From NCBI GenBank assembly GCA_003447785.1, contig DLYJ01000098.1, forward strand, positions 1 through 5,226: DNA of 5,226 nucleotides, written 5' to 3'. Below the pieces are notes generated by a model. It saw only the letters and a list, made by a program, of their open reading frames with translations. It had not been told where the DNA came from and searched no databases. Every line of letters begins with the position of its first letter. The stretch's first letter is position 1. Of this stretch, positions 1 to 5,226 are shown one piece after another. A program made the translations under genes and the position numbers. This DNA comes from Treponema sp. GTDB taxonomy: Bacteria > Spirochaetota > Spirochaetia > Treponematales > Treponemataceae.

Positions 1-573
1 CAGATTGATGACACGCAGATTACCTGCGACGAAGGCGCTTTTGCAGACTTTACCCAGATTGAACTGGGAGGTGCTCAAATCTACGCTAACCTTAAGACAC
101 AGCTTTCAGGCGAACGCTCTAAATTCAATAGTGATACTGCCTATATTGCAGCAAAAAACCAGCTTCTGGATATGAATTACGAGTCTGTTCATACCGCCCC
201 CCACACAGACACAACCATGACTGTTAAGGGAACTGTTGCAGACAATGCCCTCAAAACTTACCGCGGAACAATCGACTTTAAAAACGGCTGTGCCGGGGCA
301 ACCGGTGACGAACAGGAAGAAACACTCCTCCTGGGAGAAAAGGCTGTCAACAAATCGATTCCGATGATTTTATGCGGCGAAGAAGATGTTTCAGGAACTC
401 ACGGGGCAACACTCGGCCGCCTCGGTGCCGAAGAACTTTTCTACTTTCAGAGCCGCGGTGTAAGCGAGGCCGATGCCCAGAAAATCATGACAAAAGCAAA
501 GGTTCTGGCGGTTGCAAATCTGATAAACGACGAAGCAACCGTACAAAAGATTTCAGACTTTTTAGAAAACTAA
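1..573 (+). CDS. sufD: SufD, Fe-S cluster assembly scaffold subunit (C-terminal part, 5' end outside window)
   Basis: The frame is open from the first base and gives 190 residues to a TAA at 571-573, so the N-terminus lies upstream of the window; the ATG at 172 is internal. SufD partners SufB and the ATPase SufC in the cytosolic SufBCD complex, which assembles nascent Fe-S clusters. The visible part covers the end of the beta-helix core followed by the helical C-terminal domain with the family signature THGATLGRL and then LFYFQSRGVSE. The His in THGAT (codon 400-402) corresponds to the SufD histidine implicated in cluster binding at the SufB-SufD interface (E. coli His360). The residues before it are SG rather than the KC common in proteobacterial SufD, and the preceding CGEEDV resembles clostridial-type SufD. 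SufB is less likely because its equivalent region reads differently (EHEAT). sufS follows after 16 bases, indicating one operon; sufC and sufB presumably lie upstream. Confidence 0.93.
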   Translation, partial: QIDDTQITCDEGAFADFTQIELGGAQIYANLKTQLSGERSKFNSDTAYIAAKNQLLDMNYESVHTAPHTDTTMTVKGTVADNALKTYRGTIDFKNGCAGATGDEQEETLLLGEKAVNKSIPMILCGEEDVSGTHGATLGRLGAEELFYFQSRGVSEADAQKIMTKAKVLAVANLINDEATVQKISDFLEN

Positions 574-589
574 CTTTCAGGATAAAAAA

Positions 590-1828
590 ATGAACAAATT
601 CCGTAACGATTTTCCTTTATTCAAGGCGATTGACGAACAGAACTCAAAAGACAATAACGGTCTTGTTTATCTGGATACTGCAGCTACAGCCCAGCGTCCA
701 TACATCGTTCTCAACGCTATGGACCATTTTTACGCAACACAGAACGCAAACCCCTTGCGCGGACTTTATTCTTTGAGCGAACGTGCCACAAAGGCTTACG
801 AAGATGCCCGGGAAACAGTTGCTAAATTCATCAACGCAAAAGAAAGCCGCGAAATCATCTTTACACGCAACTCTTCTGAAAGCCTGAACCTTGTTGCCTA
901 CACATGGGGGCTTGCCAACGTAAACAAAGGTGACGAAATCGTAGTTTCAATCATGGAACACCACTCAAACATTCTGCCGTGGCAGTTTGTATGCCAACAG
1001 AAGGGCGCAGTGCTCAAATTTATGTACGTTGATAAAGACAGCGGAATTATTCCTGAAAGTGAATTCAATAAAATTAACGATAAAACAAAGATTGTAGCCT
1101 GCACACACGTTTCAAACGTTCTGGGAACTACAAATCCGGTTAAAAAAATCGCATCAATTGCACACAGTCACGGAGCCATCATGGTCGTAGACGGAGCGCA
1201 GTCAACTCCTCACATTAAGGTAGACGTTCAGGACCTGGACGCTGACTTTTTTGCCATGAGCGGCCACAAGCTCTGCGGCCCCATGGGAATCGGTGCCCTT
1301 TACGGCAAGATCGATCTCCTGGAGGCAATGCCTCCATTCCTTCGCGGCGGCGAAATGATCGAATATGTAACTGAAGACAGCGCAACCTGGGCAGAAGTTC
1401 CCCACAAGTTTGAGGCAGGAACCGTAAGCGCCGGAGACGCAGTGGGCATGGCAGCAGCAATCCGCTATATTCAGTCTGTGGGACTGGACACAATTGTTGA
1501 ACACGACAACGCCCTTGCAGTACGCCTTATCGAAGGAATCAAAAAAATTCCTCACATCAATATCATAGGAAACACCGACGGCACAAAGCGCTGCGGAATC
1601 GTTACCTTTACAATCGATGACGTTCACCCCCATGACATTGCAACCCTTCTCTCGGACGAAAATATTGCAATCCGAGCCGGTCACCACTGCGCACAGCCGC
1701 TGGGAGCTTATCTTGGAGTACCTTCAACCGCCCGGGCAAGCCTTTATTTTTACAACACGGAAGAAGAAATCGACTATCTGCTTTCAAAACTTGCACAAGT
1801 AAGAAAGTGGTCGGGCTACAAAGACTAG
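590..1828 (+). CDS. sufS: SufS, group II cysteine desulfurase
   Basis: This PLP enzyme removes sulfur from cysteine as an enzyme persulfide for Fe-S cluster assembly, releasing alanine. Its 412 residues match the usual ~406. Visible landmarks are His124 in MEHHSN (stacks on PLP), Asp201 and Gln204 in VVDGAQ, the PLP lysine Lys227 in SGHKL, the GGEMI hairpin region near 253-257, catalytic Cys367 in RAGHHCAQP, and Arg382 in STARAS (substrate carboxylate). His348 in HPHD lies 19 residues before the catalytic Cys, the same offset as B. subtilis SufS His342 and Cys361; that His swaps onto the SufU zinc, which fits the sufU gene downstream. The start is supported by AGGA at 579-582, 7 bases before ATG. 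Sitting 16 bases after sufD, it is probably co-transcribed. The segment NANPLRGLYSLS departs from the NVHRGVHTLS type often seen here. Confidence 0.97.
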   Translation: MNKFRNDFPLFKAIDEQNSKDNNGLVYLDTAATAQRPYIVLNAMDHFYATQNANPLRGLYSLSERATKAYEDARETVAKFINAKESREIIFTRNSSESLNLVAYTWGLANVNKGDEIVVSIMEHHSNILPWQFVCQQKGAVLKFMYVDKDSGIIPESEFNKINDKTKIVACTHVSNVLGTTNPVKKIASIAHSHGAIMVVDGAQSTPHIKVDVQDLDADFFAMSGHKLCGPMGIGALYGKIDLLEAMPPFLRGGEMIEYVTEDSATWAEVPHKFEAGTVSAGDAVGMAAAIRYIQSVGLDTIVEHDNALAVRLIEGIKKIPHINIIGNTDGTKRCGIVTFTIDDVHPHDIATLLSDENIAIRAGHHCAQPLGAYLGVPSTARASLYFYNTEEEIDYLLSKLAQVRKWSGYKD

Positions 1829-1844
1829 GCGCCCGCAATATCCC

Positions 1845-1873
1845 TTGTAAGTAAAAACTGCATTCTTTATAAT
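1845..1873 (+). promoter_or_regulatory. Predicted sigma70-type promoter for sufU, leaderless geometry
   Basis: TTGTAA at 1845-1850 (4 of 6 matches to TTGACA), a 17-base spacer, then a perfect TATAAT at 1868-1873. Six bases (TGAATT) separate the -10 from the sufU ATG at 1880, so the expected transcription start falls on or next to the A of the start codon. No Shine-Dalgarno-like sequence occurs in the 25 bases before ATG, consistent with a leaderless transcript. It lies in the 51-base sufS-sufU gap, so sufU may have its own transcript besides any readthrough from sufS. Confidence 0.6.
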
Positions 1874-1881
1874 TGAATTAT
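1869..1881. repeat. Perfect 6-1-6 dyad over the sufU -10 and start codon
   Basis: ATAATT, a single G, then AATTAT form a perfect inverted repeat spanning the predicted -10 element and the first two bases of the sufU start codon. Its position would suit an operator, but a short AT-rich dyad that includes TATAAT can easily arise by chance, so function is speculative. Confidence 0.3.
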
Positions 1882-2350
1882 GGACACAAAAGAGTTATAC
1901 CGTGAAATTCTAAACGAACATAATGTAAACCCGCTCCACAAAGAGCCCATGAACGACGCAACAATCCAGCTCAATGGAGTTAACCCCAGCTGCGGCGATA
2001 ACATTACACTTTTCCTTAAAACAAAAGACGGAAAAATTGAATCAGGCTCGTACCAGGGAAGCGGCTGTGCTGTCAGTCAGGCAAGCTGCGACATGATGCT
2101 CGACCTTGTAATCGGAAAAACAACAGAAGAAGCACTTCGTCTCGGCGACATCTTTATGAACATGATTAAGGGAACTGCAAGGGAAGAAGAAATTGAAGAA
2201 CTGGACGAAGCAGCCGCCCTCAAAGATATCAGCCACATGCCGAGCCGTGTAAAATGTGCGGTTCTGGGCTGGCGTACCCTGAACGAAATGCTCGGTCTCA
2301 AAAAAGACACGGCTTCTGCAAGCCTCACTCACCCGGACTGCCCGGTTTAA
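1880..2350 (+). CDS. sufU: SufU, zinc-dependent sulfurtransferase / NifU-like Fe-S assembly protein
   Basis: SufU accepts the persulfide sulfur from SufS and passes it to the SufBCD scaffold; it was earlier described as an IscU-like scaffold. The 156-residue protein has the SufU/IscU fold signatures in order: NPSCGDNI (Cys38, Asp40), GSGCAVSQAS (Cys63) and RVKCAVLGW (Cys126). These match the B. subtilis SufU zinc ligands Cys41, Asp43, Cys66 and Cys128, and the stretch between Cys63 and Cys126 has the longer spacing typical of SufU rather than IscU. Extra cysteines occur at 70 and at 154 in a C-terminal tail (THPDCPV) after the usual end of the fold. No ribosome binding site precedes the ATG; a -10 element ends 6 bases upstream. 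The stop codon directly abuts that of the convergent regulator gene. Confidence 0.95.
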   Translation: MDTKELYREILNEHNVNPLHKEPMNDATIQLNGVNPSCGDNITLFLKTKDGKIESGSYQGSGCAVSQASCDMMLDLVIGKTTEEALRLGDIFMNMIKGTAREEEIEELDEAAALKDISHMPSRVKCAVLGWRTLNEMLGLKKDTASASLTHPDCPV

Positions 2351-3289
2351 TTACAAACAGGACGAAAGTTTTTTAATTTCGTCCTTCCACAATTCAACAA
2401 GTTCTTCCGGCTCAAGTGGAGTTGCAAAACTTCCAAAACTCAACACCTTTGAAAGAACTTCGGTAAGGTTTGCCGCTTCAAAACTAAGTTCAACATCACC
2501 GTTTTCGTTTTGAATTCGCTGCTGGCTCGGATGCCATGTCTGGGTACGAACAATCTGAGCCGCCTTTCCCGTAAATTTTATTTTTACAGTCTGGGTTTTA
2601 TCTCCAAGAAAAATTCCGTAACCGCTTGCGATGTACTTTTCTACTTCCCCATCAATGTTCTTTCCATGATCCGCAAAAGGAATATTTGTCACAGAAAGTT
2701 TCTGGATACGGGACGCATGGAATGTTCGTAATCCTTCGCGCAGGTGGTCCCAGGCAATGATGTACCAGTTACCCGCATAGTTTATCAGGTTGAATGGTTC
2801 AATCCGGCGCTCTTTGGATTCGTTTCTGGTATTTAAATATTCGATTGCAAGACAGACCTTATTTTTTAGCGACAGGCAGATGCCCGCAAAAAATTCCGGG
2901 TCCAGGCTGTCCGCCGCCGGAACCTGATATTTGATTTTCTTTGACGCTTCAATATATTCCGACGGAATCTGGCTTGTAAAAGAAGTGAGGATCTGTTCAC
3001 TAATTGCCGGAAAATAGTTTGAATTCTGCAGTAATGACTGAATTGAAAGGTAGGCAAGTACAAGGTGCTGGTCTGCAAATTCAAGGCTTTTAAAACTTTC
3101 AGAGTAAACATAGTGACGCTCTGCACCAACCCACTGGATAGGGGCTTCAAATCTGTCACGCATATATTCAATATCGCGCTTAACCTGGCGTGTACTTACT
3201 TCGTATTTTTCCGCTACTTTCTGAACTGTAATTGAACCGCTGTTTCTGAGCGTACGGTCAATGTACAAAATTCGTTCCATCTGACTCAT
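2351..3289 (-). CDS. WYL-domain transcriptional regulator (HTH + WYL + WCX)
   Basis: This 312-residue protein has the standard three-part layout of WYL regulators. Residues ~4-60 form a winged HTH of the HTH_11/DeoR-like kind (SITVQKVAEKYEVSTRQVKRD, with the recognition helix near VSTRQVKRDIEYM). Residues ~140-205 form the WYL ligand-sensing domain, with the signature Trp175-Tyr176 followed by Ile rather than Leu, and arginines in RRIEPFNL and HASRI that usually contact ligand. A C-terminal WCX extension runs from ~230 to 312. The ligand and targets cannot be read from sequence; the shared divergent promoter suggests autoregulation and possibly control of pgi. The ATG at 3289 has no Shine-Dalgarno but sits 6 bases after a perfect -10, predicting a leaderless mRNA. 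An in-frame ATG three codons later is the alternative start. Its scattered cysteines form no Fe-S ligand motif. Confidence 0.93.
   Translation of the reverse strand: MSQMERILYIDRTLRNSGSITVQKVAEKYEVSTRQVKRDIEYMRDRFEAPIQWVGAERHYVYSESFKSLEFADQHLVLAYLSIQSLLQNSNYFPAISEQILTSFTSQIPSEYIEASKKIKYQVPAADSLDPEFFAGICLSLKNKVCLAIEYLNTRNESKERRIEPFNLINYAGNWYIIAWDHLREGLRTFHASRIQKLSVTNIPFADHGKNIDGEVEKYIASGYGIFLGDKTQTVKIKFTGKAAQIVRTQTWHPSQQRIQNENGDVELSFEAANLTEVLSKVLSFGSFATPLEPEELVELWKDEIKKLSSCL
2359..2385. terminator. Candidate stem-loop at the sufU / regulator convergence
   Basis: A 9-bp perfect stem, AGGACGAAA at 2359-2367 and TTTCGTCCT at 2377-2385, encloses a 9-base loop containing six T. It begins 9 bases after the sufU stop and lies inside the 3' end of the convergent regulator coding sequence. 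The placement suits a terminator for sufU, but no U-tract follows the stem on the plus strand and only scattered T residues follow on the minus strand, so it could instead be an mRNA 3'-end processing or stability structure. Confidence 0.4.
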
Positions 3290-3292
3290 AAC

Positions 3293-3321
3293 TTTATTAT
3301 AGCATATTTTTGTGCTATAAT
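3293..3321 (+). promoter_or_regulatory. Extended -10 promoter for pgi
   Basis: TGCTATAAT at 3313-3321 is a perfect extended -10 element, with a weak -35 (TTTATT, 3293-3298, 3 of 6 matches) at a 17-base spacing. The predicted start is near 3328, giving pgi a leader of about 60 bases, unlike the leaderless divergent gene. The upstream part of this promoter overlaps the -10 of the regulator promoter, so RNA polymerase is unlikely to occupy both at once. An overlapping TATAAA at 3321-3326 is a second possible -10. Confidence 0.6.
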
Positions 3322-3322
3322 A
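3295..3322. repeat. 10-8-10 inverted repeat in the divergent promoter, candidate operator
   Basis: TATTATAGCA at 3295-3304 and TGCTATAATA at 3313-3322 are perfect inverted copies separated by 8 bases (TATTTTTG). The centre-to-centre spacing of the arms is 18 bases, a little under two helical turns, which would suit a dimeric repressor on one DNA face. Each arm also contains a full extended -10 promoter element, so part of the symmetry may simply reflect two back-to-back promoters. The adjacent WYL regulator is the natural candidate to bind here; this is inference. Confidence 0.65.
3296..3304 (-). promoter_or_regulatory. Extended -10 promoter for the WYL regulator, leaderless geometry
   Basis: Read on the minus strand, TGCTATAAT is a perfect extended -10 (TGn + TATAAT, hexamer at 3301-3296). 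No good -35 is present at 16-18 bases (best candidates match 2 of 6), as expected for extended -10 promoters. Six bases (AAAGTT) separate the hexamer from the regulator ATG at 3289, placing the predicted transcription start at the start codon. Confidence 0.6.
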
Positions 3323-3330
3323 TAAATGAA

Positions 3331-3369
3331 TCCGCGATTTCGTGCCTCCTGCACGACCGCTATCGCGGA
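3331..3369 (+). promoter_or_regulatory. Structured pgi 5' leader: two-part hairpin with anti-Shine-Dalgarno loop
   Basis: An outer 8-bp stem (TCCGCGAT 3331-3338 with ATCGCGGA 3362-3369) encloses an asymmetric internal loop (one base against five) and an inner 6-bp stem (TCGTGC 3340-3345 with GCACGA 3351-3356) capped by the loop CTCCT at 3346-3350. The loop is the exact complement of AGGAG (3378-3382), the pgi ribosome binding site 28 bases downstream. It begins about 3 bases from the predicted mRNA 5' end. Plausible roles are translational control through loop-SD pairing, protection of the 5' end, or a dispersed palindromic repeat that happened to land here. No U-tract follows, so it is not a typical attenuator. 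It matches no riboswitch class I recognise. Confidence 0.6.
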
Positions 3370-3376
3370 CTTTAAA

Positions 3377-3383
3377 AAGGAGA
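3377..3383 (+). promoter_or_regulatory. Strong Shine-Dalgarno of pgi
   Basis: AAGGAGA lies just before the pgi start; from the end of AGGAG (3382) to the ATG at 3388 there are 5 bases. It is the only strong ribosome binding site in the window and fixes the pgi start. Its AGGAG core is complementary to the loop of the upstream leader hairpin. Confidence 0.85.
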
Positions 3384-3387
3384 TTTT

Positions 3388-4974
3388 ATGGAAACTTCAT
3401 GGGAAAATCTTGATACACTTGATTCGTATAAAAAACTTCAGTCACTTAAAAACGCCGTAAGCGTAAAAAAGGAACTTTCTGGCCCTGCAGGTGCCGAACG
3501 CGTAAAAAAATACAGCGTACCGATGGGAGCAGGACTTACATATAATTTTGCGGCAAAACAGGTTGATGACAAAGTACTCTCTGTCCTCCGTGAACTTGCT
3601 GACGAAGCCCAGCTCACACAGAAATTTGAGGAAACTTACAATGGTGCCGTAATCAACACCGGAGAAAAACGTATGGTTCTGCATCATCTCTGCCGCGGAC
3701 AGCTTGGTAAAGACGTAATCGCCGACGGAACAAACAAACGTGACTTTTATGTAAAGGAACAGAAACGCATCGCAGAATTTGCAGATAAAGTTCACTCGGG
3801 TAAAATTACAAACGCAAGTGGTGAAAAGTTTACAACGGTTGTTCAGATTGGTATCGGCGGTTCGGATCTTGGTCCGCGCGCAATGTACCTTGCACTTGAA
3901 AACTGGGCTAAGGCAAACAAAACATTCAAAATGGAAGCAAAATTCATCAGTAACGTTGACCCTGATGACGCAACAGCCGTTTTGAATTCAACAGACCTGG
4001 CACATTCAATTTTTATCCTTGTTTCAAAATCAGGAACCACCCTGGAAACTTTAACAAACGAAAGCTTTGTAAAAGACGCACTCAAAAAAGCAGGACTCAA
4101 TCCGGCAAAACACATGATTGCGGTAACTTCAGAAACTTCTCCCCTTGCACACAATCCGGACTACCTTGAAGCCTTTTACATGGACGACTACATCGGAGGC
4201 CGCTACTCTTCTACATCGGGCGTAGGCGGAGCCGTTTTGAGCCTCGCATTCGGACCGAAAGTATTTGCAGACTTCCTTGACGGCGCTGCAGAAGAAGATA
4301 AACTTGCAGCAAACAAAGACCTTCTCAAAAACCCTTCAATGCTAGACGCGTTGATTGGCATTTATGAAAGAAACGTTCAGGGATATCCCGCAACAGCAGT
4401 TCTTCCCTACAGCCAGGCATTGAGCCGTTTTCCGGCCCACCTGCAGCAGCTGGACATGGAGTCAAACGGCAAGAGCGTTAACCGCTTCGGAAAGCCTGTA
4501 AAATACAGCACAGGCCCGGTAATCTTCGGTGAACCTGGAACAAACGGCCAGCACTCTTTCTATCAGCTTCTCCACCAGGGAACTGACATTGTTCCTCTCC
4601 AGTTTATTGCATTTAAGGATAATCAGGCAGGAAACGATGTTGTAATTGAAAACTCAACCAGCCAGAAAAAACTCGGTGCAAACGTTACAGCACAGATTAT
4701 GGCATTTGCCTGCGGTAAAGACGACTCTGACCCGAACAAAACATTTGCAGGGGACAGACCTTCAAGTCTGATTTATGGAAAGCAGCTCACGCCAAAATCA
4801 CTCGGCGCCCTCCTTGCCCACTACGAAAACAAGGTTATGTTCCAGGGCTTTGCATGGAATCTAAACAGCTTCGATCAGGAAGGTGTTCAGCTGGGTAAAA
4901 AGCTTGCAAAGACAGTTTTATCCGGACAGGCAGAAGGCGCGCTCAAAGCCTACACATCTCTGCTTGACCTGTAA
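3388..4974 (+). CDS. pgi: Glucose-6-phosphate isomerase
   Basis: This cytosolic enzyme interconverts glucose 6-phosphate and fructose 6-phosphate in glycolysis and gluconeogenesis. The 528 residues fit the long bacterial PGI form (E. coli is 549). Two SIS-type sugar-binding domains are visible: GIGGSDLGPRAM at ~155-166 and SKSGTTLET at ~213-221 bind the phosphate. Catalytic residues by family comparison are Arg272 in GGRYSS, Glu358 in LDMESNGK, His389 in GTNGQHSFYQ and Lys504 in GVQLGKKLA, the last within the second PGI signature. The GGRYSSTSGVGG segment differs from the GGRYSLWS of enterobacteria and resembles spirochaetal and chlamydial-type PGIs. It is monocistronic in this window: the regulator is divergent upstream and tatD convergent downstream. 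The start is set by the AAGGAG site 5 bases upstream. Expression probably depends on the extended -10 promoter and the structured leader. Confidence 0.98.
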   Translation: METSWENLDTLDSYKKLQSLKNAVSVKKELSGPAGAERVKKYSVPMGAGLTYNFAAKQVDDKVLSVLRELADEAQLTQKFEETYNGAVINTGEKRMVLHHLCRGQLGKDVIADGTNKRDFYVKEQKRIAEFADKVHSGKITNASGEKFTTVVQIGIGGSDLGPRAMYLALENWAKANKTFKMEAKFISNVDPDDATAVLNSTDLAHSIFILVSKSGTTLETLTNESFVKDALKKAGLNPAKHMIAVTSETSPLAHNPDYLEAFYMDDYIGGRYSSTSGVGGAVLSLAFGPKVFADFLDGAAEEDKLAANKDLLKNPSMLDALIGIYERNVQGYPATAVLPYSQALSRFPAHLQQLDMESNGKSVNRFGKPVKYSTGPVIFGEPGTNGQHSFYQLLHQGTDIVPLQFIAFKDNQAGNDVVIENSTSQKKLGANVTAQIMAFACGKDDSDPNKTFAGDRPSSLIYGKQLTPKSLGALLAHYENKVMFQGFAWNLNSFDQEGVQLGKKLAKTVLSGQAEGALKAYTSLLDL

Positions 4975-5007
4975 AGGCTGCATCAGTTTTCTGTCAGAAC
5001 AAATTAT

Positions 5008-5226
5008 TTACACGCCAAACAGTGAATGTATGTTTGCATCCACTGTTCGGCTCAATTCTTCAGGGCTCGTTCCGCGGATTTGGGCAATAAACTTATATGT
5101 TTCTTCGATGAGAACAGGGGTATTTGTCTGGCCGCGGAATGGAACTGGCGCAAGATAAGGCGCGTCAGTTTCCAGGAGAATGCGGTCCTCCGGCACAAAA
5201 CGCAGAAGTTCCTGCATTGCGTCCAT
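5008..5226 (-). CDS. tatD: TatD-family metal-dependent hydrolase/DNase (C-terminal part, 5' end outside window)
   Basis: Only the last 72 residues are present, ending in NIHSLFGV and TAA at 5010-5008; the frame runs off the right edge. The Met codon at the edge is almost certainly internal, since TatD proteins are about 255-265 residues. The diagnostic block is RILLETDAPYLAPVPFRGQTN: the ETDAP aspartate is a conserved metal/catalytic residue of the TIM-barrel amidohydrolase-like active site, and PxPxRGxxN is the family signature. The tail, with IAQIRGTSPEEL and then a variable-N-xxxLFG ending, is also typical. TatD proteins are Mg-dependent 3'-5' exonucleases linked to DNA repair and degradation; paralogues (YcfH, YjjV) cannot be told apart from this fragment. 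It converges with pgi across a 33-base gap that holds no convincing terminator. Confidence 0.92.
   Translation of the reverse strand: MDAMQELLRFVPEDRILLETDAPYLAPVPFRGQTNTPVLIEETYKFIAQIRGTSPEELSRTVDANIHSLFGV

Noticed and set aside
372..593. Plus-strand open frame overlapping the end of sufD and the sufS start region
   Set aside because: Arginine-rich frame-shifted shadow of sufD without any domain.
1202..1687. Long antisense open frame (161 codons) opposite sufS
   Set aside because: It lies entirely within sufS, has no ribosome binding site or recognisable domain, and has a cysteine-rich, low-quality composition typical of a shadow frame.
2351..3289. Idea that the regulator is an Fe-S sensing, IscR/SufR-like repressor of the adjacent suf genes
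   Set aside because: Its domain layout is WYL, its few cysteines (138, 146, 311) form no cluster motif, and it faces away from the suf operon, sharing its promoter region with pgi instead.
3345..3350. Perfect AGGAGG on the minus strand within the leader hairpin, resembling a ribosome binding site
   Set aside because: No ATG, GTG or TTG follows at a usable distance, and it lies upstream of the predicted regulator transcription start, so it would not be in that mRNA.
3442..4154. Antisense open frames of 103 and 117 codons opposite pgi
   Set aside because: They are fully contained in a confidently identified gene and have no family resemblance or start signals; codon bias of pgi explains them.
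4985..4999. Short dyad TTCTG-T-CAGAA in the pgi-tatD gap as a terminator
   Set aside because: The one-base loop is not physically reasonable, the stem is short and AT-rich, and no U-tract follows.

Overview
The window looks like a chromosomal housekeeping segment from a spirochaete, most likely a host-associated Treponema of moderate GC. This assignment is inferred from protein style: a clostridial/spirochaetal-type SufD and SufS with a SufU scaffold, and a glucose-6-phosphate isomerase with the GGRYSSTSGVGG variant. No rRNA or other marker confirms it. I see no mobile elements, tRNAs, CRISPR arrays or phage genes.

Layout: (1) 1-2350, plus strand: the distal part of a SUF iron-sulfur cluster operon, namely the C-terminal part of sufD (cut by the window edge), complete sufS (cysteine desulfurase) and complete sufU (zinc-dependent sulfurtransferase/scaffold-like partner). 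SufS carries the HPHD histidine used by SufU-partnered desulfurases, so SufS and SufU should work as a sulfur-transfer pair that feeds the SufB/SufD scaffold. (2) 2351-3289, minus strand: a WYL-domain transcriptional regulator that meets sufU tail to tail with no bases between the stop codons. (3) 3290-3387: a compact divergent control region. (4) 3388-4974, plus strand: pgi, complete. (5) 4975-5007: a 33-base gap with no convincing terminator. (6) 5008-5226, minus strand: the C-terminal part of a TatD-family metal-dependent DNase, cut by the window edge.

The coding content is ordinary; the control DNA is the interesting part. sufU and the regulator both have a perfect TATAAT exactly 6 bases before the ATG and no Shine-Dalgarno sequence, which predicts leaderless mRNAs. 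The regulator/pgi gap contains a 10-8-10 inverted repeat whose two arms are each a perfect extended -10 (TGCTATAAT) on opposite strands, so the two divergent promoters overlap and share one symmetrical site. The pgi leader then begins with a strong two-part hairpin whose apical loop, CUCCU, is the exact complement of the pgi Shine-Dalgarno AGGAG. One intergenic region therefore appears to combine a symmetrical divergent promoter/operator, a leaderless regulator gene and a structured leader that may control translation of a glycolytic gene. All three are inferences from sequence and untested.
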